Shown: in pieces, positions 1 to 7,200 of the stretch | Numbering within the stretch: the first letter of the stretch is position 1 | How the letters are laid out: every line of letters starts with the position of its first letter | Assembly (NCBI GenBank): GCA_026770615.1 | Contig: MU631882.1 | Span: 1 to 11,921, forward strand | DNA length: 11,921 bases | Direction of reading: 5' to 3' | Origin: Pavlovales sp. CCMP2436 | Lineage: Eukaryota; Haptophyta; Pavlovophyceae; Pavlovales | The notes under the pieces: model-generated | Seen by the model: the letters and a program-made list of their open reading frames with translations, nothing else | What the model was told of the DNA's origin: nothing | Database searches by the model: none | Position numbers and translations under genes: made by a program

Positions 1-3
1 AAG

Positions 4-103
4 CCAGCGCAGCCGACTAAGGCACGCAGCAGGCAATGGGCGACGCAGCGCTCAGACCAGCACAACATTCAGAACAGTCAGACGCCAGCTTGAATCCCTA
101 TCA
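4..103 (+). repeat. 100-bp repeat, left copy of an inverted pair
   Basis: This stretch matches the reverse complement of 10323-10422 over 100 bases with a single difference (C at 63, where the other copy has A). The match begins at CCAGCGCAGCC and ends at CCCTATCA, so both edges are visible. In both copies the CCCTATCA end is followed by AT-rich sequence sharing TATAATTATAT. It may be a terminal inverted repeat of a large element or two insertions of a short interspersed element in opposite orientation. AGCTTGAATCC near the end resembles a tRNA B box (GGTTCGAATCC), but no convincing A box was found. Confidence 0.9.
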
Positions 104-138
104 TAAATATATAATCAAATATAATTATATACTGGATG

Positions 139-165
139 CACACACACACACAAACACGCGCGCGC
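139..165. repeat. CA/CG dinucleotide microsatellite
   Basis: A run of CA repeats passes into CG repeats. It is a simple sequence repeat with no coding potential, lying in the downstream or intronic sequence of the JmjC-type gene. Confidence 0.85.
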
Positions 166-453
166 AACCCGGGTGGGCAGGTGTGTGGTGGTTGGGCGGC
201 GATATAGAGCGGTTGCCGTACCTCTAACCCAGCCCCAAAAAATGAGCTGGCTAGGTGGGTGGGTAGTGGTTGCGACTTACTGCTGGAGCCAGGACTCTGT
301 TCTTGGTAAAAACCTCGCCGGCGAGGATTTCACCAATGCGAGAAGTACTGTAAACTGTAAACTGGTTTTTAACCAAATACGGTTATTACATAATTTCAAT
401 TTCGGTAGCAACCGAGACCTGGCTCCAGCACGGGAGTGGTGGGTGGCTCGCAC

Positions 454-973
454 CTCGCCGCGTTCCCACAGAGCAAACAGCGCGTCGAGTCGCATCTCGG
501 ATGTGCGATAGCGGCCCAGCACTTTCTTGCTGCAGTCGTGAACGGTTACCTCCTATCCCAGTCGCAAGAGAGAGAGAGGGGGGGGGGGGGGGGGGAGGGC
601 AAGGGTTGGGGCTAGGACCAGGTTCAGGGTCAGGGTTGGGGATAAGGCAGGGCTAGGGCTCAAGCGGACCAGGGCGGCCCACCTCTTCGCCAAACCGCTC
701 GCGTAGCGGCTCGAAGATCGCGCGCCCCGCGTCTGCCCACTCGCGGCACGCGCGCCACCCCGAACCCACGCCGATCAGGATACACGGCCGGTTCGTGCGG
801 ACGAACCTCGACTCAAACTCGCGCGGCGTGATGCTCGACATAGCAAGCCGGGGGACCCTCTCGTCGTCGTTGTCGTCGCTCGTTGGGAGCCCCAGTTTGT
901 GGTGAGCCTCACTACTGGGCCTAGCCTCCATATCCTCTCCGCGTTGGCGCTGAGCGGGCGCGCTGGCCACCAT
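454..973 (-). CDS. JMJD4-like JmjC oxygenase, first two exons (partial)
   Basis: Exon 1 (973 to 683) opens with an ATG and encodes 97 residues ending FGEE. Exon 2 (552 or 549 down to 454) begins (E)VTVHDC and ends LWERGE. Both exon ends read GAG followed by GT, and the intron before exon 2 carries a long pyrimidine tract and an AG. The motifs NRPCIL, GW-RACREW and LRERFG in exon 1, then V-V-DC and an EM-L-----W stretch in exon 2, fit the N-terminal region of JMJD4-type 2-oxoglutarate/Fe(II) oxygenases. In animals JMJD4 hydroxylates a lysine of the release factor eRF1. The cupin core with the HxD...H iron ligands would lie in later exons; none is visible between 453 and the left edge, so the gene either continues outside or is cut by the repeat at 4-103. 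The first ~45 residues are low-complexity and poorly conserved in type. A JMJD6-like relative is the main alternative. Confidence 0.65.
553..682 (-). other. Intron 1 of the JMJD4-like gene with G/C homopolymer tract
   Basis: The intron runs from the donor GTGGGC to an acceptor ending TAG (or GAG three bases later). On the gene strand, 18 C residues followed by CT repeats form the pyrimidine tract just before the acceptor; on the plus strand this is an AG repeat and an 18-G run at 578-595. The rest is made of degenerate AGGGT/GGGTT-like units on the plus strand. Homopolymer length is likely to vary or be mis-sequenced. Confidence 0.6.
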
Positions 974-1860
974 CGTAAATCCGCCGTTTTTTTAACTTTA
1001 AAACGTTTAATTACTGATAAAATCGGATTGAATTCTCATTGATTCTCCTTCTGCAAACCCATTATTATTTCCATTTATATTTCTATGTGCGGTTCGCAGC
1101 AGCCTGCTCATTGGCTGATAAAGTGCAGGTGCTGACATATCCTTGACTCAGAACACTAAGTCGTGAACGTGTTAGGACTTAGGTCCGACCTAACAGTAAC
1201 ACTCCCAGTATAGCAGCACACATTCGGCACCCCATCGCTTAACACACACTCAAAAGTGCGTGCCGTTACTTTTCATCATTCCAACCCACGCTCCAAGATG
1301 ACTCATTTTGCACTCCTACTTACATGGAAATTCGTAAAAAGGAATAAGGAAAGAAAACTGAAAAGCGAAATAAAATATGTAAATATCTGGGACCAAAGAT
1401 ATAGATATAGATATAGGGGTTTTCGCAGCCGGCGGAAGGAGAATGCCGACCTCATTAGAGAGGCTCAGGCTGGGCGAGCTGCGCAGAGCGCACGTCTCAT
1501 TCTAATGTTATACCTTTAATTCGCGGCCGCTTGCGACAAAAATTCGCAAACTAGATTAGAAAAACATAATTGTTAACAAAAAAACCAGTTTACAACAAAC
1601 AGTTTAGAAAAAAACCCAATTTGTATCACACAAATTCTCAAACTAGATTTTTTTTGCCGACACAACCTCCCGCCAGTTTAACAATCTCGACCCGTGAAGG
1701 ACGCAGGCCTCGCTCACAGCCCTGAGAGGCTTGACGAGGGGCGCGGGGGGGGGGGGGGGGCGGCGGCGCAGCTTGCGCACGCCCCCTTCACCCCTTCAGG
1801 GGGGTGGGCCTCCGGCTCAATGGGTTGGGGTGGTGGTTCGGGGCATTTTCCTTCCTTCTT
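974..1860. other. AT-rich intergenic spacer upstream of the JMJD4-like gene
   Basis: No credible gene is seen. The first ~150 bases upstream of the ATG at 973 are AT-rich and would contain the promoter, but no clear core element stands out. An (AGATAT)3 microsatellite lies at 1397-1416. An 18-19 base direct repeat, AAATTCNCAAACTAGATT, occurs at 1540 and 1632. A 16-G run is at 1745-1760. Confidence 0.6.
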
Positions 1861-2040
1861 GCGTATCTGACGCACCTTCTTGTCGTGCTGTTGGATGGAT
1901 TCTGGGCTTTCGCTTGCTGGCTCCTGCTTACGTTAAGGGCGTACTTGACGTGCCACTTTACTGGGCTATTAATCGGATTTTGAGCTTGCTGGCTCCTGAT
2001 TGCGTTTGGGTGGGCTTGTTGGCTCCTGGTTGCATTTGGG
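1861..2040. repeat. Diverged tandem repeat, unit about 72 bp plus a 30-bp partial unit
   Basis: The core GCTTGCTGGCTCCTG starts at 1912 and 1984, and with one change (GCTTGTTGGCTCCTG) at 2014. Each core is followed by a TT-CGTT/TTGCATTT-like tail. The first two cores lie 72 bp apart and are each preceded by a similar block starting GCGTA at 1861 and 1939. On the minus strand the unit would encode a repeated RSQQA motif. No initiation context or flanking conserved domain supports a gene, so I treat it as a degenerate minisatellite. Confidence 0.6.
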
Positions 2041-2361
2041 GCGCCTATCAATGGCTTGCTGTGATGTGGTGGTCTGGCTGGCTTCAATGGGACATTTGGA
2101 TGAGCGCATCATGCGCGGTGGCCTATGGCCTCGTATTGTATGGTGGGTATTGCCGATGTTGGTGGCGTTGGGGGGTGGCTGGGGGCTCAGATACCCAAAA
2201 TTCATTAGCCGAGCAGTTGAGGAAGTCCTCGACAAGTCCTCGACACTTCCGACTTTAATCACGGAAAGTTCCGATTAAATCCTATTTTTATTGCCGACGG
2301 CTAAATTACCGACCAGCGAGCGCGGAAGACGGAAGCGCGGCGATGTGGGTGCGCCACCCTC

Positions 2362-2716
2362 CCCCGCAGCTTGTGACTTCAGAGCCGCTAAGCTGGGCAA
2401 TCTCGAGGCGCACAAGCGCGCGCACAGCGGCGAGCGGCCGTATACGCGTGCGACGAGCCGGGCTGCGACTTCAGGGCCGTTCAGACGGGCGACCTGACGA
2501 GCCACACGTGCACGAACAGCGGCGAGCGACCGTACGCGTGCGACGAGCCGGGCTGCAACTTCCGGGTAGCTCAGGCGGGCATCCTCACGAGCCACAAGTG
2601 CACGCCCAGCGGCGAGCGGTATCGCACGCGTGCGCGACAAGCCGGGCTGCGGGTACAGGGCCGTTCGGGCGGACCACCTTGCGCACAAGCGCACACACAA
2701 TGGTACGCCCTCGTGA
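2362..2716 (+). pseudogene. Decayed C2H2 zinc-finger array, four fingers
   Basis: Four consecutive units of the C-DEPG-C ... L--H---H-(S/N)G type can be read, joined by the SGERPY linker typical of C2H2 transcription factors. Finger 1 (ACDFRAAKLGNLEAHKRAH) lacks its first Cys and is preceded by CCCCCGCAG, a possible splice acceptor. A 2-nt insertion near 2443 (TATACGCG for TAYGCG) shifts the frame for fingers 2 and 3, and another indel near 2625-2635 returns it for finger 4, which lost its first Cys but keeps HKRTH and ends at a TGA at 2714. In fingers 2 and 3 the last zinc ligand His is replaced by Asn and Pro. Frame changes and ligand losses together mean this is a dead copy, probably of a DNA-binding protein from a dispersed family. 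Confidence 0.75.
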
Positions 2717-2810
2717 GGCCACGCCCGGCAGCTTCGATGACTTCCGCTATGGAGATGATGCGCTTGCATTGGTGTTCGGCATCGGTGGCTTCGGCGATGG
2801 CGCAGATTAT

Positions 2811-2936
2811 TTTATTACAATGATTTATCAAGTGAAGATGGTGGGGATTAGTGGGGATGGTGAGGTTGAAACAACCCCACCAACAACCCCACCATTCGGT
2901 CGCGTACTAAGAGGCATACTGCGAACCCCGTCATTA
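2811..2936 (-). repeat. Terminal-module repeat, copy 1L (diverged)
   Basis: This copy carries the recurring module in minus orientation. It has the AT-rich leader ending ATGGTGGGG, imperfect GGTTG/CAACC arms, CCATTCGGTCGCGTACT and a diverged ACTGCGAACCCC. It pairs with copy 1R immediately to its right, forming a fold-back centred near 2940. It is the most diverged of the copies. Confidence 0.7.
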
Positions 2937-3048
2937 TCCCCCACCAAAATGAGGGGTCCGCAGTAGGCCTCTCAGTACGCGAACGAATGGTGGGGGTTGC
3001 TTTTCAACCCCCACCATTTTACGTTATAAATTATAGAGTTTTATATTA
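2937..3048 (+). repeat. Terminal-module repeat, copy 1R
   Basis: Plus-orientation copy of the module: AAAATGAGGGGTCCGCAGTA, then CTCAGTACGCGAACGAATGG, then the hairpin at 2989-3015, then an AT-rich end. It closely matches 9431-9490 and the reverse complement of 3950-4016. Confidence 0.85.
2989..3015. repeat. Perfect G-rich/C-rich hairpin
   Basis: GGTGGGGGTTG and CAACCCCCACC are perfect 11-bp inverted arms around a 5-base loop (CTTTT). The same hairpin occurs inverted at 3941-3967, and a 13-bp-arm version occurs at 9478-9513, so it is a conserved part of the repeat module. Confidence 0.9.
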
Positions 3049-3217
3049 ACAGGCGATGAGTGCCGCCCCCGCCATCCCCTCCTGCCCCGCTGCCCGGCGT
3101 CACGCCTTCTTGCGGACCACCACCAGAACGTCACGCCGGACAGGAGGGGGTGGGGGGTGCACACAACGCCTGTTTTTTTGAATTGTAATTTATTTAGTAG
3201 ATATGGTGGGGATTGCT
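3005..3217. repeat. Second fold-back repeat (arms about 3005-3106 and 3128-3217)
   Basis: Reading inward from both sides, the arms share CCCCACCAT, an AT-rich stretch, ACAGGCG, a GTGC block with C-rich CCCCTCCTG, and CCGGCGTCACGCC/CCGGCGTGACG. The left arm has extra bases (CCCGCTG region) relative to the right. The right arm carries a 7-T run (3173-3179) and a leader ending ATGGTGGGG like the other module copies. It looks like a MITE-like or fold-back insertion that overlaps copy 1R. Confidence 0.65.
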
Positions 3218-3897
3218 AGTAATTATTCGAGCGAATGGATATAGTTATGGTTTTCGCACGTCCCCCGCAGAGGGCAAGCTGCTCATGGAGCGTAGTGTGT
3301 ACCCAATGGAACCAACGTTTTGCGTCGGGGAGTAATAAGTAGGTGTAGGGCGAGAACGATTGTGTCAGTGTAACAACATGACGGAGTCCTAATCCGAATC
3401 CGGATTAGGCCGAATCCGGGACAACTGCCAACTAATTTTGCGGATGCGCCCGCCCAGCCCCTATGACTGAGGCACCCGACACACTTTCCAACCCCATCCT
3501 ATCTACTGGAGTATTAATGACTGCACGCTGGTTTGAGTCACCGCCAATGACGCAGCACTAAACAGCAATAGGCGCGAGAGATAGCGTCGGTTGCATGCGC
3601 TCTCGGTAGTAGTGTGAGTGCGTGGACAACGGGCGCACGCGTAAGCCTTTGCCCGTAAGCCTCGCGGCTGTTGCTTACTTGCACGGCTGTTGCGCCGACC
3701 GACTGAGTGGCCATAGTCGTTCGAGAAGCTAAAGATGGGCACCCGCACGCCCGTGGTATGATCCCCTCGACCGTGAGCGTGGCGGCGATGAGCGGTCGAG
3801 GGAAAGACAGCTGAACGTTAGCTCCAGTTGGTCGCCCACGCGCAGGCTAAGAGTGGAGAGTAGGACAGCCGTACCCACTTCGCTGGATAGCGCTTGC
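3218..3897. other. Unassigned spacer with short repeats
   Basis: No gene is recognised. The stretch contains a small inverted repeat at 3388-3409 (CCTAATCCG, 4 bases, CGGATTAGG), direct repeats of CGTAAGCCT at 3640 and 3654, and direct repeats of CGGCTGTTGC at 3665 and 3684. Open frames here are short and show no recognisable domain. Confidence 0.55.
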
Positions 3898-4118
3898 TTT
3901 TTTTTAATTATACTTTATTAAGTAAAATATGGTGGGGGTTGGTGGGGGTTGAAAAGCAACCCCCATCATTCGTTCGCATACTGAATGGCTTACTGCGGAC
4001 CCCTCATTTTTGGTGGGGGATGAAGGATTTCTCTCTAATTTTTTTTGAGATTTTTTGTTTCAATCTGTTAGTTACAATTGTGACACCATATGTGGCGACG
4101 CTAAGTAGAAAACGCCTT
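3898..4118 (-). repeat. Terminal-module repeat, copy 2, with poly(A)-like end
   Basis: On the minus strand this reads AAGGCGTTTTCTACTTAG-like sequence, then CATCCCCCACC, AATGAGGGGTCCGCAGTA, CGAACGAATGATGGGGG, the hairpin (3941-3967), then AATAAA (3919-3914) and an A-rich end whose last eight bases (3905-3898) are all A. It lies directly downstream of the reverse transcriptase pseudogene and could be its 3' untranslated region and tail. It is inverted relative to copy 3 at 9345-9524, making the pair look equally like terminal inverted repeats of a 5.6 kb unit. Confidence 0.8.
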
Positions 4119-4243
4119 CGAGGGAGGGGAATTTTTTTCTTTCTTACTACGACTTACTTACTATAGAAAAGGGCAGCAGGCAGTGCGTTGCAGACATTCT
4201 GTCTCAGAAGTGGTCGACTCCGAGCGTGTAGGCGCGACGACAT

Positions 4244-4281
4244 TCAGTCACCCAGGCGGCATGTAGTCACCCAGGCGGCAT
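4244..4281. repeat. 19-bp tandem duplication
   Basis: AGTCACCCAGGCGGCAT occurs at 4246-4262 and again at 4265-4281, giving two 19-bp units differing at one base. It lies just past the TAA stop of the reverse transcriptase pseudogene. Confidence 0.9.
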
Positions 4282-4283
4282 AC

Positions 4284-7200
4284 TTAGGCGCCGATCCCAA
4301 ACCGTGTCTCCCTGCGGAGGTGGTACACGCCCGCAGCCCACTCGTCGGGGTTGCCGTCGTCGTCGCTGTCAGTGCGTGTGCCGCCGCCGTTGCCGGTGCC
4401 GGTGCCGGTGCGCTCCAATCGCGCGCGCGCAATGATGACCTTGGCGTACCCTCGAAGTGCGCACATGCCGATCTCCTGTCTCATCTTCCACAGGAAAGTG
4501 CTGCGCGCTTGCGCAGCGGAGGGGGCCCCCATGAGAGCTTGGAGCGCCCTTGCGCCCATGCTGGAGAGGTCCCCGACGAAGGATTCCAGGTCGTCAGACC
4601 ACTCGCCGAAGGCTCCAATCACGAGGGCGGCGAACGCGGGGCCGCCTGCAGTGCAGAAGGTCTGTGCGCGGGCCTGCATCGGGCCAGTCTATCCGGGGGT
4701 CGTGTGGAAGAAGTCACGATCAATGTTGATGAGCTCCGCCATGCGTTCTACCGGAAGCGAGTCAGCTCGCCTGCCCACAGCACGCCCAAGGTAGTTGCGA
4801 GGCGGGCAGTGGCAAGCTGGTCGTCGTCGAGCGAGACTCCCAGTGCGTGTGTCGCCTGCGTGTGGATGATCGCGTCGAAGCGTGTGCACGCATCGAGCGC
4901 CTGGTCCGGGTAGCAGTGGCGGGCAAAGTACTCAAATTTGCGTGCGGTAGAGAAGAGCGTTAGCAGCCAGAGCTGTTGATTGTGTGACGAGCTGAGCATT
5001 GCGATTAGCTTATTTGAGATGCTGGCAATCTCGTCACACTTGCCAGCGAGGGCAAGCTCGACGTACTCCTCCGAGCCGATCGGGACGTCGTAGCACATGA
5101 CGCCGTAGTGCGGGGTCAGGGCGCCGTCGAGCAGGTAGCTGCGTGTCACCAAGCCACGGTGGGCGTCGAGGGAGGCGATTTGGGCCTCGTCGATCCAGCA
5201 TTCACACTTGGACGGCTGCATGACAAGGCAGAGCCGTAAGAAGAGCGCGTCGTGGAAGCGCTGCATCGCCGCGAAGACGATCTAGGGCGGACCGCACGCG
5301 CGCACGTCGTCGTGGCCAGTCCGAGTGTCCCCACCGTATGGCCGCAGCTCGGCGTTGAACACCTTTAACTCGGGGTGGATGGAGATGGCAAGGCCAACTT
5401 CAGCCTCTACTGACCCTTGAGCGGCACCGGTCTCGCCGTCTCTGCCCATTGGCGTCAGGCCGCCGCCCTTGCCAGTGACGAAGATTGGGTATTTGGGAGT
5501 GAGCGTGGCGTAGAAGAGGCGTGCAAGCGGGGCTAGGCCGGGGGAGCTGACGAGGCTGCGTGCTACCATCTCTACGCGGTCTCCCTCATTGAAGGCGTTG
5601 TAGATGTCGGAGCCGTGCAGCGCAGAACACAAAGTAGAACCAGGGAGGCAGGTCGCCGTTTGCGAAGGATGATGCCAGCCAGGCGTGTGACTCGAGTACT
5701 TGGCGTGCGGCATCTCCAACAAAGGGTACGGTCGGGGCAAGCGGTATGAGGTACTCATACTTCCATGGCGACGCGCCCTGGGCCTTGTCGGTCTTGAGCC
5801 CGCGATAGGACTCCTGCATCTCCGAGATGCCGACCACGAGCCGGTCAGTGGCGTCGAGGCCTGGGATGACTGGCGGCATGGCCGTCCTCCTGCGCGGGTG
5901 CTCAGTGAGCATCTGCTGCAGCACAACTGGGTCCGAGATGTCGGCGCGGCCATGGCTCTCGAGCAGCTTTGCAGCGTCGGAGAACTTGCCCTTGGAGAAG
6001 AGGGCGACGGCTGCCTTGATATCTCGCTCAGGGTCGGCAAGGCGGGATCGCTAGGTGTGGCGCTGCTGCGACTCCTTCGCGCAGTCGCTAGACCACTCAG
6101 CCACGAAGCTGCCGAAGTCTCTTCGCTCCCACCGATCGAACCGAGAGGCAAGCAGCCTGGCGGTCGCGAGGCGTCCCTGTTGCCCCCCGCGGGCAGCGGG
6201 CTGTTTGCGGAGTAAGATCGAGGGCAGAACCAACAGCATCTTCAGCGCTCGCACTTCCTCAATCTCATTGTCCGGACCAGACTGGCGAAGGACTCTGATA
6301 ACACGGACATTGGCAGCGGCCCATAACTCATGGAAGTCACGGGGTATGGAGTCGAGTTGCCGAGACGTGTTCCCAGCGTGCCCAGCAGCCACAGCAATAG
6401 TGAGATGGTCAAGGGCAGAGAAGTTGCGTGCGGCCGGGTCTGCGGTCGATCTTGTGGGCATGGGCATGCTTGGGCGCTCGACTTCCTCGCTTGACTGTGG
6501 CGCCTGCCGTTGGCGACGTAGGGGTGGTGGTGGCAGTCCGCGCCCGTCAGGTGGCGCGCTCCCACCTCCAGCCCCCCCTTCCCCCCCCCCACGACCCGTC
6601 CTACCCCTACCACGGCCGTGGCGTGGCTGTGGCATCTGCCCCGAGCACTGCCAGGTGGCGGTGTTGGTGGCTGTGGCGGTGCCTGAGGTGGTGGCGGTGG
6701 CGGCGGTGGTTGTGGTGGCGGCGGCGGCGGCGGAGGTTGTGGTGGCGGTTGTGTTGGCGGTAGCTGCTGCTGAGGCGGAGGGCCCGGCGTCGGCCGCTGC
6801 TGCTGTGTCCGTGCACGCGTCGTCCGCTGTGGCTGGGGGGAGAGTGGGGGTGGTGGTGGCGGTGGTGGTGGCGGTGGCGGTGGCTGATGTGGTGGCGGGG
6901 AGCCGGCTAGGTGGTCTCTCCGGGCGTCCGCGTCGGCTGTTGGGAGCAATGTTGCAGCGGTAGCTTCGGCCTCGACGTTGGCGGCATTGGTGAGGGTGGC
7001 TTGGCGGGCAGGTGAGATTATGTGCACAAATGCATCGACCCCAGTGCGATCGAAAATCAGCGTTTGAGTTGGCTCGGACTTTGGAGGCGTATTTGGTGGC
7101 GTGGAGCTCGAAGAGCGAGGGCCGGCTGGCCTGGGCAGGGGTCGAGCAGCTGCCGCCGCTGAGCCCTTTCCAACCGGTGGCGCGGTAGTTGGGGAGAGGG

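Noticed and set aside
51..103. tRNA gene or clear tRNA-derived SINE head
   Set aside because: A B-box-like AGCTTGAATCC exists, but no A box at proper spacing and no cloverleaf could be drawn.
601..660. Possible interstitial telomere repeat (GGGTT/AGGGT words)
   Set aside because: Units are irregular and lie inside an intron next to a G homopolymer; no fixed 6- or 7-base period is seen.
1861..2040. CRISPR array
   Set aside because: Only three diverged units with unequal spacing (72 and 30 bp) and no unique spacers; a eukaryotic minisatellite is the better reading.
1731..2258. 175-residue open frame, Trp/Gly/Leu-rich, plus strand
   Set aside because: Low-complexity translation of a G-rich tract and a tandem repeat, with no recognisable domain; the opposite strand is equally open.
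3388..3409. Transcription terminator or operator from the 9-bp inverted repeat
   Set aside because: No adjoining gene or T tract; in a eukaryotic spacer a short palindrome alone is weak evidence.
4748..4750. A fourth in-frame TAG in the RT protein
   Set aside because: The sensible reading leaves that frame near 4790 (TTLG to RAVGRRADSLPVERMAEL), so this TAG is outside the likely coding path.
6055..6963. 302-residue plus-strand open frame across the RT polyprotein
   Set aside because: Long runs of Ala/Val come from the complement of the Pro-rich repeat; the minus strand carries the recognisable protein motifs.
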